Positions 1 through 11,647 of a DNA stretch of 64,000 bases are shown piece by piece. Within the stretch, counting starts at the first letter, position 1. Each line of letters starts with the position of its first letter. This DNA comes from Mytilus trossulus (Eukaryota; Mollusca; Bivalvia; Mytilida; Mytilidae): positions 38,338,566-38,402,565 of the forward strand of contig NC_086375.1 of NCBI RefSeq assembly GCF_036588685.1, in the 5' to 3' direction. The notes below the pieces were generated by a model. It worked only from the letters and a program-made list of their open reading frames with translations, had not been told where the DNA came from and did not search any database. The position numbers and the translations under genes are program-made.

Positions 1-757
1 ACTACTGAATGGATTTGGATGAAACTTAGCATGATTGTTCCTTAGATTATCCTGCACAAAGTGTGCGCTTCGATTTTTGATCCGTTAAAAAACATGGCCG
101 CCGTTACTTAAAATAGAACATAGGGGTCAAATGCAGTTTTTGGCTTATATCTCAAAAAGAAAGCATTAAGAGCAAATCTGACATGGGATAAAAATGTTCA
201 TTAGGTCAAGATCTATCAGCCCTGAAATTTTCAGATGAATCAAACAAACCATTGTTGGGTTGCTGCCACTTAATTGGTAATTTTAAGGAAATTTTGCAGT
301 TTTTGGTCATTATCTTGAATATTATTATAGATAAAGATAAACTGTAAACAGCAAAAATGATCAGCAAAGTAAGATCTACAAATAAGTCAATTTGACCAAA
401 ATTGTCAATTGACCTCTTAAGGAGTTATTGCCCTTTAAAGACTTTTTTCACAATTTGTTCATCATGTTGACTTACTTTAAAAAATCTTCGCCTTTGAAAC
501 TGCTGTATCAATTTCAGCCAAACTTAGGCTAAATGAGTTTCAGAGTTTCAGAGTATCTAGTATAAATTTTATATTTCATTTCCTTGTATGTCAAGAAACA
601 TAGCTCCTATGGCTAAAATAGAACATAGGAGAACATGATTTTTTTTGGCTTTTGAAGAGAATAGGACATAAATAAATTGAAAAGCCAAAATAATCATTGA
701 TGAGAGATTAAACCAAAAAAATTCAGGTGAGCGATTCAGGCTCTTGAGAGCCTCTTG
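1..757 (+). repeat. 3' portion of dispersed repeat family A
   Basis: The left part of the element lies outside the window. The body matches the copies at 8224 and 9318: the stretch with GATGGCCGCC-like sequence, then CATAGGGGTCAAATGCAGTT, the AATATTATTATAGATA block and the GGAGTTATTGCCCTTTA block. It ends with the family's tail, GGTGAGCG followed by the inverted repeat AGGCTCTTGAGAGCCT at about 738-753. No protein is encoded. It lies in the CCT4 intron upstream of the first exon seen here. Confidence 0.8.
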
Positions 758-1055
758 TTTTATTTGTACATTATAAACCTATTCCACATTTTCAAATATA
801 ATTGTGTCAAACCTCTGATCTGAAAGTGTGATATTTTCAAATAAAGATGCAAGAAAAGAATGAAGACAAAGTATATTTTGTAACGTACCTACCAAGCTGT
901 TAAAATTATTATCCTGAATACAAAGTTTAAAGAGAGTTTATATGGATTGTTTGGAAATCATTGCAATGACAATTTGTACATCATTAGACAGATATCTATA
1001 AGTAGAAAATAGTAAATGATTTGAAAGGAATGCATTGATTTAAATCTTTTTTCAG

Positions 1056-3489
1056 ATTACTGGAATGGCTATTCCCGGGAAATGTGTTACAGTACTTATG
1101 AGAGGATCTAACAAACTTGTGCTAGAAGAAGCTGATAGATCACTCCACGATGCCCTGTGTGTCATCAGATGTCTTGTTAAACAAAGGTATGGTGAAGATA
1201 ATAAATATAATGGTTTTTAATCGTCATGAAATTATGATTTGCTAAATGAATGATTACTGGCTGGCAGCCTGAAAAGCTTTTTAAGAAAATTTGAGTAAGT
1301 TTAGATTTATTTACCAGATATGGATTTTTTTTCAGTACAGTGACAGTGTTCTCCCCAGGGCCTTTACCATCATGGTAATGTGATGCTATAATCTTAAATG
1401 TGATGCTATCTGAATTAATTTTCCTATAGTTTGTGTTATGAATGTGATGCTCTAATTTTAAGAAACAAGATGGTATTTCAAATCTTCTTCTTTACCAGGA
1501 TGCTATATGAAATGTCTGGGGAGAACACTGAGTGATTTCAGTGCCAACAACATGTGTTAGTTGAATAATTTCATCGAGGACTCTCAAGAAACATGTCATT
1601 GCATTGAACACACACACTTTGTATAATACTTACTTCTTGCTATTTAGCATGGACAGTTGTTAAATGAGGAGAAACTCTGCTGATTTTGTAAATTATGAGG
1701 AATTTGGCAGAAGGAAATAGATATTGATGAAATATAAAGAGAACTGGCATTATGTTTTGGTTTAGGTTAGAAATGTATAAACTGATAATCTAGTCTGTTT
1801 TATCGCACTTTGTCCATTAAATAGAATAAGCAATATAAAAGATCCTAATAACTTTTTGATAAGAATTTGAAAACAGATAAGTTGACTTGACTGAAATATA
1901 CCACAACAATTTTTCCTTAAGTATATATTGTGTTAATTTCAGGTTCATTATTGCTGGAGGTGGAGCACCTGAAATAGAACTATCTCTACAATTGATGGAA
2001 TATGCCAATACCCTGTTAGGAACAGAACAGTATTGTTTTAGAGCATTTGCTGAAGCATTAGAAATCATCCCATTTACATTGGCTGAAAACGCAGGGTTAA
2101 ATCCCATTGCTACTGTCACAGAACTCAGAAATAGACATGCTGAAGGAGAGATAACAGCTGGTATTAATGTCAGAAAGGTATGTACATTTAAATTAATTGA
2201 TTTTCAAGACATGGGTGTATTGCAGAGGGATTGTGAGTTTTATATTAAAAGTAAGAAGATGTGGAATTGTTGCCAATGAGACAGCTCTCCACCAAAAAAC
2301 ATAGAATTTAACAAATATAAGTCATCGTACATCCTTTCACAATGAGCAAAACCAAAACAACGTAGTCAGCTTCAAAGCTTCCTGAAATGACAAATGTAAA
2401 ACAATTCATTCAAGGAAACTTGTGGCCTGACTTATGTAAAAAACAATGTGATGGCTATCTCTAGAAATCTATCTCCACATTATAAATAAAAACAGGAATA
2501 TGATATACCTTTGCTGTACAGATATTTATTGTTCAAATATTCAAGAAGGGACTATTATTTTTAGACAAATGTATTGCGTTTTAGCCTCATGCTGCTAATT
2601 ATACTGATCATTAGTAATAGTTATACTTTATAATTATTATTGAAACTTGCATTATAAAGCATCATCATCTTGTATGTGCACATAAATTTAATTCCAATTT
2701 CTGTTTCTACAGGGTGCAATTACCAATATCTTAGAAGAGAATGTCCTACAGCCACTTCTTGTATCAACCAGTGCCATTCATTTAGCATCTGAGACTGTAA
2801 GAAGTATCATGAAAATTGATGATATTGTAAGTATATAAAATAGAAGATACAATAAGATTGCCAATGAGTAACTGCTTGATTTCTATTGGCATACTAATAA
2901 AGCTACTAAAGATCACAGTATGGCCTTCAACAATAAGCAATACCCACATTGTATAGGCAGCTTCATACGTAGTTGTGACAATTCAAACAAAAATAAATTG
3001 ATAAACAGCCTGATTTATGACAAGAAAATTAAAAAAATAAACAAATATCACAAACAGCAACCACTGGATAACAGCCCCCTAAATGGATAGGCACTATATA
3101 ATTTAAATGGTCTCATAATTCTGATTTCATTATCTGCTTCATATTAGTTTCTTAAAACAGATATTGCATATTTTGCCTTCATATTCTTTATCCCATTGAT
3201 GCCACAAAATGGTATTGAATTTATTTGTGCTGAGGGCTGTTACAAGTATTTGGGATTGGGAGTGGTTTTCTTTATGCATGAGATGAAATTTTCATTTTAT
3301 AAACTGAAACCATCCACATTTCATTGGTTTTAGTGTCTGGTACCACCCAATCTAGAATCCTTATTATGCCAAACATAGCAATGAAAAATAGTTTATAACA
3401 ATTTATAAATTTTAAAGTAGAAGCTATAATTTAGACTTTATATATGCTAAATGTTATTGTTTATGTTTCAGGTGATGTGTATTAGATAA
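1056..3489 (+). CDS. CCT4: T-complex protein 1 subunit delta (CCT4), last four coding exons
   Basis: CCT4 is one of eight paralogous subunits of the cytosolic CCT/TRiC chaperonin, which folds actin, tubulin and other proteins using ATP. Exons read at 1056-1186, 1943-2177, 2713-2826 and 3472-3489, each with AG/GT borders and compatible phases (2, 0, 0). The first encodes the segment with [20 protein letters not shown], typical of the chaperonin intermediate domain. The second starts at [13 protein letters not shown], the conserved GGGxPE element of the group II chaperonin ATPase domain, and runs through LAENAGLNP and TAGINVRK. The third carries [13 protein letters not shown] and ends SIMKIDDI. 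The last adds VMCIR and a TAA stop, matching the short C-terminus after KIDD known for CCT4. The 5' exons (most of the protein) are outside the window. No frameshift or stop is seen. Confidence 0.95.
1344..1530. mobile_element. 187-bp MITE with 15-bp TIRs and 5-bp target duplication (CCT4 intron)
   Basis: The ends are perfect 15-bp inverted repeats: CAGTGTTCTCCCCAG at 1344-1358 and its reverse complement at 1516-1530. The pentamer AGTGA is duplicated immediately outside (1339-1343 and 1531-1535). The interior has no coding capacity. It sits within the intron between CCT4 exons 1056-1186 and 1943-2177. Confidence 0.8.
2255..2440 (+). repeat. SINE-like dispersed repeat, family S (GATGTGG...TTGCCAATGAGACA)
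   Basis: The segment beginning AGAAGATGTGGAATTGTTGC and continuing CAATGAGACAGCTCTCC matches copies at 38860 and 61250 (ATGTGGTATGATTGCCAATG). It lies at the start of the CCT4 intron after 2177. It is diverged, and its 3' boundary is not clear. Confidence 0.6.
2836..3090 (+). repeat. Diverged SINE-like repeat, family S
   Basis: It shares ATTGCCAATGAG, then GTATGGCCTTCAACAATAAG and an AACAGCAACCACTGGATAAC-like tail with other family S copies. It lies in the last CCT4 intron. Boundaries are approximate. Confidence 0.5.
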
Positions 3490-3636
3490 TCATCTTTTGG
3501 ACCATGCTGGTGGTATAGATACATGTGACACATAGGACACTCATCTACAAACTCTCGTCATAAATCTATCATCCACTAAGTGTTCAGGACAAAGCTTTTA
3601 TATCCCCTTTATTGATGTGATCTAATGATAATTTAA

Positions 3637-3642
3637 AATAAA
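3637..3642 (+). terminator. CCT4 polyadenylation signal
   Basis: A canonical AATAAA lies 148 bases after the CCT4 stop and is followed within 30 bases by a GT-rich stretch (GGTACCCTGTGTACTCCAGT). This is the first canonical signal downstream of the stop, so a short 3' UTR of about 170 bases is likely. Confidence 0.6.
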
Positions 3643-4157
3643 ACTGGTACCCTGTGTACTCCAGTTGGTTATATTTATTTACAAAAAATGAATTTGCTTT
3701 TCCAGTCGAATACATTGTGAATATTTCACTTATAAGTATTAAACATTGAATTTAACATAAAGATTGGATAAATTCTTTCTAATCAGCTGGAAATTAGCAT
3801 GTGACTTTAGCTTTATTATGGAATAACAAACTGCACATATTTAATAGTTACGGGAAATTTGACTTAGTAGTCAATACAATGAATCTGTAAATGTGAATTT
3901 CTTTTGATTAAAAACAGAAAAAGTAGGTAATGAAAAATAAAATTGCTGTTTTATTTACTTCTTTAATAGTGCTATATCAACAATACTTGTTCATTTTAAG
4001 TATCCATGTTAAGAAATGGGCATTATGAACAAATTTTATTAAAAAAAAAAGAAGGAAAAGGCTCAATTTTTTCAGTTAAGTTATTTACAGTGAAATCTTT
4101 TTACAGAAGCTTATGTATGGACACGATCAGATCTAAATTATTATTACTTAGTAATTG

Positions 4158-5360
4158 CAGGGTTTTAGCTAGGATTTTGAGGGCTTTAGTCACTTTTGCG
4201 CGTGATAAAAATCAGCCTTATTTTTTATAATAGCAAGGGGTCTATGATGTTTATCAAACTAGCTATACATATATGTTCAAGTCCTTCAAGGACTAGTTTA
4301 GGATCTTTGAAGACTTTTGGATTGCTAATGTAGGCAGTTATTGGCAATATTAAATGAATTGACTAATGTGATGCTAAGATATGAAGCTAAGAACAGGGAT
4401 CTGGTAATATGGTTCACAACTTCACTTCAGTTATTTTCAGAGCACACCCCTGATCAACAAAAGTTGGGTGCCTCAGTCTATATTTTAAACCACTGCAGAG
4501 ATGTACTTGTAACGACTTTTTCACTTCACAATCATTTATATCCTTGAAAATACGTTTAAATATCTATTTGGAATCAATTTCTTTAATATTGAATTGAAGG
4601 ATCTGCATCTGTACTTAATGTGACGATTCTAATGACTGTAGATCACGTTTACTTTCGATTTTTAAACGAAATGAAATGAAAACGGGAAGTGACAATTGAA
4701 TAATAATTTCAGAATAAAACCGGATTCATCTACGAACTTTTACGCATGCGCAATACATAGAACAGGAAGCACCTGTTTGCAAGTGAAAATATTTACGTTT
4801 TGAATAAAGTTCATTCTTTTTACTCGAAGTTGTCGAAAGTTTTTGATGAATATTTATGTAAAGTTTGACGAAAAACGTTAAAATGACGAAACTACGACAA
4901 GCAAACTGCAAATTATGATTGTAAGGGAAATATTGAAATTAAAATAAAGTTGAAATGTCCGGGAAGATCTTTATCAATTTGGTTTAAATAAATGACGAAA
5001 ATACGACGGAATTGTGAGAAATGATTAAAATGAAATGCTGACTGACTGATTTAACTTTAATAGATTATTATGATGGTCATTTATGAGGTTTTATAATAAT
5101 AATTAAGGGATTAGTGACCCATCTGATTGGCGATAGGCGGATTACTTGTCATCACAACTTTTAACACCTTTGGTAAACGTTAATTACCTGAGGGTCATAA
5201 ACTTGTCAGAAACATAAAGACAGGTAGAATTCAAGTAATTTGATGTGTAAATATTTTTACACTTTCCAAATTTAAATGACGAAATTCAAATGAAAATTTT
5301 TCGTCATTTCGAAAACCTTTTCGTAAAATACGAAAGTGACGAGCGCTAGCTAAATCACTG
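4158..5360. mobile_element. Non-autonomous DNA transposon, hAT-like ends, 1203 bp
   Basis: The left end CAGGGTTTTAGCTAG (4158-4172) and the reverse complement of the right end (CAGTGATTTAGCTAG, 5346-5360) agree at 12 of 15 positions. Exact copies of GTAATTG flank the element at 4151-4157 and 5361-5367. CAGNG termini with a 7-8-bp target duplication fit the hAT superfamily; that placement is inference. No transposase-like ORF is present; open frames inside are under 75 codons and resemble nothing. The interior is rich in CG compared with its surroundings and contains the palindrome-like CGCATGCG near 4743, which resembles an NRF-1 site. Confidence 0.75.
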
Positions 5361-5367
5361 GTAATTG

Positions 5368-6550
5368 TAGATTCCTATACAAAAGTTCACTTAAAATAAG
5401 TTTCACACAAATTTATGTCTCAGATTCCAACAAACTTTTTATATTTTTCTTTTTTTTTTGCAATTCACATGATATTTATTATTTGTAATATACAAAAAAT
5501 GTGTGAAATAAATTTTTGTACTGAATTTTGTGTCTGAATTGTCTGCCTAATATTCAAAGCTTTGTAAACATGCAGAAAGATGGTCATGTCCTTAATGTTT
5601 CTTTGTGACTTCCATTCCATCAGTTTATCCTGATTTTCCAGTGGCATTCAATATTTCCAGGACCTTCATTCTGAACTGCCTCTATTACAGGACCTACCTA
5701 TTGTTAATTTGTTCTCATCTTTAACATGCATGAAATATTTTCCACTGGACATTAAGCAATCTATCTACTACATCAAAAATCAATCAATGTGAAACAGAAA
5801 GGGATTATTTCTTCTGAGTCTGAACCTTGGTTTCACATAAATATTTATTACATGTATTGGGACAAGTAATTAATCCTAAACCTATACATTTTAAATGTAA
5901 ACAACCCTTACATTGCGGATGCACTTTTAAAGCATTGATTACATTCGTTGTATCAAAAATATGAATAAAAGGATATGATGTGTATATATCAACGATAGAG
6001 CAATCCAACAACACAACTTAACAACATCTATGTCAATCTATAGCTTTTAACAAAAGATGAATGTCCTTACAATATCTAATAATATAAGGTTATTAGCAAA
6101 ACTAGATCTCTGTCCATATCACATTCTTCATTAACAATTGTAATACATGCTGAGAACATAAAACCAAAACCTTAAAAAAAAGATATTTTGCTGCTTATCT
6201 GCCATGTGTTAAAGATTTGTCCATGTAGGTTGATATTTCATCTTAATATAAACTTTCTTTGTAAGCAGGTACATTGAAAACTCCACTCAGCAATAAGTCT
6301 AGAAAACTGGCTATATGCATTTGATGTTAAACTACTTCATTACAGGATTGTAATAGACCAGTAAGATAAAAGGTGCAGGATACAAAATTACTTTTACTGA
6401 TATAGATTGATATTAGGTATGGGAAGACATAGGTTAATAATAAGTTGAAATTAGCTTTGAACTGTTTTTCAGTAACTTAGACTTCTTAATGGTACTTTGT
6501 TTCTTTCATCTTTTTGTTGGTTGTTTTTTCGTGATTGTGTTAATTTGATG
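5368..6550. other. Intergenic, no gene seen
   Basis: AT-rich sequence with many stops in all frames. A Cys-containing open frame on the - strand (5805-6014) has no start context, splice signals or recognisable motif and looks like a chance reading of repeat sequence. Confidence 0.5.
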
Positions 6551-6559
6551 AGCCTAGCC

Positions 6560-7260
6560 CTTTCAACTGAATTCATAAAAATGAGATGGGGTTTGATTGC
6601 CAGAGACAAAATGACATAGAAAATTAACAAGTAAAGATCACTGTACTGCCTTCAACAATGAGCAATACCCATACTGCAGTCAGCTTAGTTTATTGTTATG
6701 TTGTACTTTAACTTTCAAAATATTCTGTTTTACACCAATTCCAGTGACTGGCAAGGTCATGGCTGCAAATTTTTATTGAGAAGCGACACATCCTGTAGAG
6801 ATCCACTGACTTCAGAAGGAAAACATTAGTTAAATTTGACATTTATTTGTAATAAAAAAAATCATGTCTGATACAGATCTTGATTGGCATGTAAACAGAC
6901 ATTTTAAATTTAGAATAGTATGTATGTAAATAGGAAAGACCATTAGAAAGTTTTCATAGTGAAGTCAATGTCTCATACTAGAAGAAATATATCAACTATA
7001 TTTGGTATATGGAATGAAGGTAAGGTCTACATGTTTAACTGGCAGGTTTTACCTGACATTGCCTTCATTTTCATACTCCATTTGAACTCAGTTAGTTGAT
7101 ACAAAAAGATGTGGTATGATTGCCAAGAATCAAATTGAGTTTTTTTGTGGTTTTGGTCTACACAGATTCTATCAGCAATAAAGCTATTACAATTGTATAG
7201 ATTGACAGTAAGGTGCACATAAATATGTATGTCTGGCAGGTTTTATACAACCTTGAACTA
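6560..7260 (+). repeat. Diverged SINE-like copy (family S) followed by a family B tandem-repeat fragment
   Basis: 6570-6700 carries GATTGCCAGAGACAAAATGA and CCTTCAACAATGAGCAATAC, as in family S. 6980-7260 carries two degenerate units with CAACTATATTTGGTATATGG, GTCTACATG and GGCAGGTTTTA, the unit that is tandemly repeated at 33.5-34.6 kb. Confidence 0.5.
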
Positions 7261-7558
7261 ATTTTATGGTTCGTTGGTCAATCTAAAGTTTTCATGGATT
7301 TGCCAGACAGTTAAAATTGGATACTCTACATAAAAAGTTGATATTATTTGGTATATTTAAAGATTGAACGGTGTTTGTTATTGTCTTATTTATAAAAACA
7401 TCTTCATAAACAACAAAATGGGGTTATTATTAAACAGTAACTTTTCAAACTGAAGACTAGAATATTTTTCTAACACTAAATATATGAAGATGACATGCTT
7501 TTCTGGATAGTATGGGTAAAGAAATATGTTAGAAGGTAGAAATGGTACAACATCCATA

Positions 7559-7805
7559 TTATGTTACAGTGAATTCATTATTATTCGGTGGAAACCAATT
7601 TTCATGGGAACAGGTGAAACACAAATTTACATGTTGATTGTTCAACCGATACAAATTTTCTATAGGATTTGTATGCAAAGATTGGCAAAACCAGGAAATT
7701 AAATATCCATGCAAGTACAACTTTTTCTCGATACACGAAAACAAAAGAATCCACAGTAATTTATTGTCAGAAGTTACACCCTTGGCCTTATTTTTAGGAT
7801 TCAAT
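7559..7805. repeat. Dispersed repeat fragment (GTGAATTCATTATTATTCG family)
   Basis: The stretch with GAATTCATTATTATTCGGTG, then CCAATTTTCATGGGAACAGG, belongs to the same family as 11648-11825 (TAAATTCATTATTCATTAAT, ATTTCATGGATTTTGTG, AATGAATCCACATTATA). An 81-codon open frame on the - strand here is a by-product of the repeat. Confidence 0.45.
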
Positions 7806-8223
7806 TAAACTAGGTACTTGAGGTTCATTTTTTGCAAGAAATAGGTCAGCTTTATTTGATGAAGAGAAACATTGCATCTGATAGCAGTCCTACGAATGGC
7901 TGCAACTTTTATCATGTGAGCTTATAAATACATGCATACATAATTAACCTGTACCAAAAAACTGAAAGCCAAGAGAAGCAATCCAAAAGACTATGAAATA
8001 TGGCCAGTCCACACACATCTATTTACATGTAAAAAAAAAGGTTTTGATGTGTTTATTAAGTAGAATCCAACTTGAATAACAGAAATTCCAGTGCACATTT
8101 TTGTAACCAATGACATGAGGATGTCAATAACAATGTTTCTAGTCCTCCTTGTGAAGAAGGAGTAGACATAGCATCAGTTAGAAGTTGTTTGAATTTTTCA
8201 GTTTTTGTGATCTTCCACCTTTT
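7806..8223. other. Intergenic, no gene seen
   Basis: AT-rich DNA with no coding stretch, splice-bounded exon or clear repeat end. Confidence 0.5.
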
Positions 8224-9127
8224 AGCTCACCTGGCCCAAAGGGCCAAGTGAGCTTTTCTCATCACTTGGCGTCCGTCGTCGTCGTCCATCGTCGTTAACT
8301 TTTACAAAAATCTTCTCCTCTGAAACTACTTGGCCAAATTAATCCAAACTTGGCCACAATCATCATTGTGGTATCTAGTTTAAGAAATGTGTGGCGTGAC
8401 CTGCCAAACCAACCCAGATGGCCGCCATGGCTAAAAATAGAACATAGGGGTCAAATGCCGTTTTTGCCTTATAACTCAAAAACCAAAGCATGTAGAGCAA
8501 ATCTGACAGGGGTAAAATTGTGTAACAGGTCAAGATCTATCTGCCCTGAAATTTTCAGATGGATCGGAGAACCCGTTGTTGGGTTGCTGCCCCTGAATTG
8601 GTAATTAAAAGGAAATTTTGCTGTTTTTGATGAGTCTTATGTAGACGAAACGCGCGTCTGGCGTACTAAATTATAATCCTGGTACCTTTGATAACTATTT
8701 GGTTATTATCTTGAATATTATTATAGATAGAGATAAACTGTAAACAGCAATAATGTTCAGCAAAGTAAGATCTACAAACAAGTCAACATGACCAAAATGG
8801 TCAGTCGACCCCTTTAGGAGTTATTGCCCTTTATAGTCATTTTTAAACAATTTTCATAAAATTTGTAAATTTTTACTACCAGTAAAATTTTCCACAGAAA
8901 CTACTGGGCCAAGTTCATTATAGATAGTGATAAATGTAAGCAGCAAGAATGATCAGTAAAGTAAGATGTACAAGTGATTATTGTAAGCAGCAAGAATGTT
9001 CAGTAAAGTAAGATGAACAAACACATCACCATCACCAAAACACAATTTTGTCATGAATCCATCTGCTTCCTTTGTTTAACATTCACATAGACCAAGGTGA
9101 GCGACACAGGCTCTTTAGAGCCTCTAA
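8224..9127 (+). repeat. Dispersed repeat family A, near-complete single-unit copy
   Basis: It starts with a 31-base hairpin (8224-8254): arms AGCTCAC-C-TGGCCC and GGGCCA-A-GTGAGCT around an AAA loop. CGTCCGTCGTCGTC-type simple sequence follows, then the body shared with the copy at 9318 (TCTTCTCCTCTGAAACTACT, GATGGCCGCCATGGC, TAGATAGAGATAAACTG, GGAGTTATTGCCCTTTA). It ends in GGTGAGCGACACAGG plus the inverted repeat AGGCTCTTTAGAGCCT. It is interrupted by a 72-bp insertion at 8629-8700. It encodes nothing credible. Confidence 0.85.
8629..8700. mobile_element. 72-bp short insertion inside family A repeat
   Basis: Compared with the copy at about 9760, where GCTGTTTTT runs straight into GGTTATTATC, this copy is split by 72 bases from GATGAGTCTTATGTAGACGA to TTTGATAACTATTT. 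The insert has a short inverted repeat, AGACG-AAACGCG-CGTCT. A TTT on both sides could be a target duplication. I recall this motif as extremely common in bivalve DNA; it looks like a very short mobile or template-copied element with no coding potential. Confidence 0.7.
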
Positions 9128-9317
9128 TTGGATTAATGAGATGAGGTCTGTATTTTTTATGCTTTTTTTGTTGTTATTTCTTTCACTAAGTTATTATGCA
9201 TACATAACAAATTAAGTCATAAAAATATATATTTATATCAAAAACTTAAATAAGCATAAGCCATATCAATCAATTATACAAACTTTTCTCATTATAAAAC
9301 AAATAAACTTCATTTTT

Positions 9318-11622
9318 AGCTCACCTGGCCCGAAGGGCCAAGTGAGCTTTTCTCATCACTTGGCGTCCGGCGTCCGTCGTCCGTCGTCGTCCGTCGTCGT
9401 CCGTCGTCCGTCGTCGTCGTCGTCCGTCGTCGTTAACTTTTACAAAAATCTTCTCCTCTGAAACTACTGGGCCAAATCAAACCAAACTTGGCCACAATGA
9501 TCATTGGGGTATCTAGTTTAAAAAATGTGTGGCGTGACCCGGTCAACCAACCAAGATGGCCGCCACGGCTAAAAATAGAACATAGGGGTAAAATGCAGTT
9601 TTTGGCTTATAACTCAAAAACCAAAGCATTTAGAGCAAATCTGACATGGGGTAAAAATGTTTATCAGGTCAAGATCTATCTGCCCTGAAATTTTCAGATG
9701 AATCGGTCAATTGGTTGTTGGGTTGCTGCCCCTGAATTGGTAATTTTGAGCAAATTTTGCTGTTTTTGGTTATTATCTTGAATATTATTATAGATAGAGA
9801 TAAATTGTAAACAGCAATAATGTTCAGCAAAGTAAGATCTACAAATAAGTCAACATGACCAAAATGGTCAGTTGACCCGTTTAGGAGTTATTGCCCTTTA
9901 TATTCAATTTTTAACCATTTTTCGTTAATTAAAGTAATCTTTTACAAAAATCTTCTCCTCTGAAACTACTTGGCCAAATTAATCCAAACTTGGCCACAAT
10001 CATCTTTGGGGTATCTAGTTTAAAAAATGTGTGGCGTGACCTGGTCAACCAACCAAGATGGCCACCACGGCTAAAAATAGAACAAAGGGGTAAAATGCAG
10101 TTTTTGGCTTATAACTCAAAAACCAAAGCATTTTGAGGAAATCTGACATGGGATAAAAATGTTTATCAGGTCAAGATCTATCTGCCCTAAAATTTTCAGA
10201 TGAATCGGTCAATCGGTTGTTGGGTTGCTGCCCCTGAATGGGTAATTTTGAGGAAATTTTGCTGTTTTTGGTTATTATCTTGAATATTATTATAGATAGA
10301 GATAAACTGTAAACAGCAATAATGTTCAGCAAAGTAAGATCTACAAATAAGTCAACATGACCAAAATGGTCAGTTGACCCGTTTAGGAGTTATTGCCCTT
10401 TATATTCAATTTTTAACCATTTTTCGTAAATTAAAGTAATCTTTTACAAAAATCTTCTCCTCTGAAACTACTTGGCCAAATTAATCCAAACTTGGCCACA
10501 ATCATCTTTGGGGTATCTAGTTTAAAAAATGTGTGGCGTGACCTGGTCAACCAACCAAGATGGCCGCCACCGCTAAAAATAGAACATAGGGGTAAAATGC
10601 AGTTTTTGGCTTATAACTCAAAAACCAAAGCATTTTGAGGAAATCTGACATGGGATAAAAATGTTTATCAGGTCAAGAACTATCTGCCCTGAAATTTTCA
10701 GATGAATCGGTCAATTGGTTGTTGGGTTGCTGCCCCTGAATTGGTAATTTTGAGCAAATTTTGCTGTTTTTGGTTATTATCTTGAATATTATTATAGATA
10801 GAGATAAATTGTAAACAGCAATAATGTTCAGCAAAGTAAGATCTACAAATAAGTCAACATGACCAAAATGGTCAGTTGACCCCTTTAGGAGTTATTGCCC
10901 TTTATAGTCAATCTTTAACCATTTTTCATAAATCTAAGTAATCTTTTACAAAATCTCCACTGAAACTACTAGGCCACAATCATCTTTGGGGTATCTAGTT
11001 TGAAAAATGTGTCCGATGACCTGGCCATTCAACCAAGATGGCCGCCACGGCTAAAAATAGAACATAGGGGTAAAATGCAGTTTTTTGCTTATAACTATGA
11101 AACCAAAGCATCTAGAGCAAATCTGACAAGAAGTTAAATTGTTAATCAAGTCAATATCTATCTGCCCTGAATTTTTCAGATGAATTGGACAACTGGTTGT
11201 TGGGTTGCTGCCCTCCAATTGGTAATTTTTAAAGAAATTTTGCCGTTTTTGGTTATCTTGAATACTATTATAGATAGCGATAAACTGTAAACAGCAATAA
11301 TGTTCAGCAAAGTAAGATCTACAAATAAGTCAACATGACCTAAATGGTCAATTGACCCCTTAAGGAGTTATTGCCCTTTATAGTCAATTTTTAACAATTT
11401 TCATTAATTTGGTAAATATATGTAAATTTTTACCAAATATAGTTCTCTGTTACTAATGGGCAAAGTTCATGATAGATATAATTGTAAGAAGCAAAATCGT
11501 TCAGTAAAGTAAGAACTTCAAACACATCACCAAAATACAATTTTGTCATGAATCCATTTGTGTCCTTTGTTTAATATGCACATAGACCAAGGTGAGCGAC
11601 ACAGGCTCTTTAGAGCCTCTAG
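9318..11622 (+). repeat. Dispersed repeat family A, expanded copy with four tandem units
   Basis: The head hairpin (9318-9348, loop GAA), a CGTCCGTCGTC tract (about 9361-9432), an amplified body, and the tail GGTGAGCGACACAGG plus AGGCTCTTTAGAGCCT, ending CTAG at 11622. The body is repeated: CTTTTACAAAAATC occurs at 9437, 9939 and 10441, and CTTTTACAAAATC at 10943. Open frames of about 66 codons in the units are not genes: they recur only because the DNA recurs, and they lack start or domain logic. Confidence 0.88.
9437..11420 (+). repeat. Tandem array, about 502-bp period, four units
   Basis: Units start at 9437, 9939, 10441 and 10943. A second anchor, GGCGTGAC, at 9531, 10033 and 10535 confirms an exact 502-base spacing. 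The fourth unit is shorter (its anchor CCGATGAC is at 11013, a 478-base step) and more diverged, with a deletion near 10950-10975. Units 1-3 differ by only scattered substitutions, so the amplification is recent relative to unit 4. Confidence 0.85.
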
Positions 11623-11647
11623 TTTAAATATTCACTTATACAATTCT

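Noticed and set aside
1817..2119. - strand frame over the CCT4 exon
   Set aside because: Antisense shadow of the exon at 1943-2177.
5805..6014. Cys-rich 69-codon frame on the - strand
   Set aside because: The DNA resembles family S repeat sequence and there is no splice or start support.
8350..9688. Look-alike open frames of 66-84 codons in family A units
   Set aside because: They recur because the repeat recurs; no domain, and reading frames break between copies.
9318..11622. Family A as a Helitron
   Set aside because: The 3' hairpin and CTRR end fit, but there is no A-TC 5' junction and no Rep/helicase; left as a question only.
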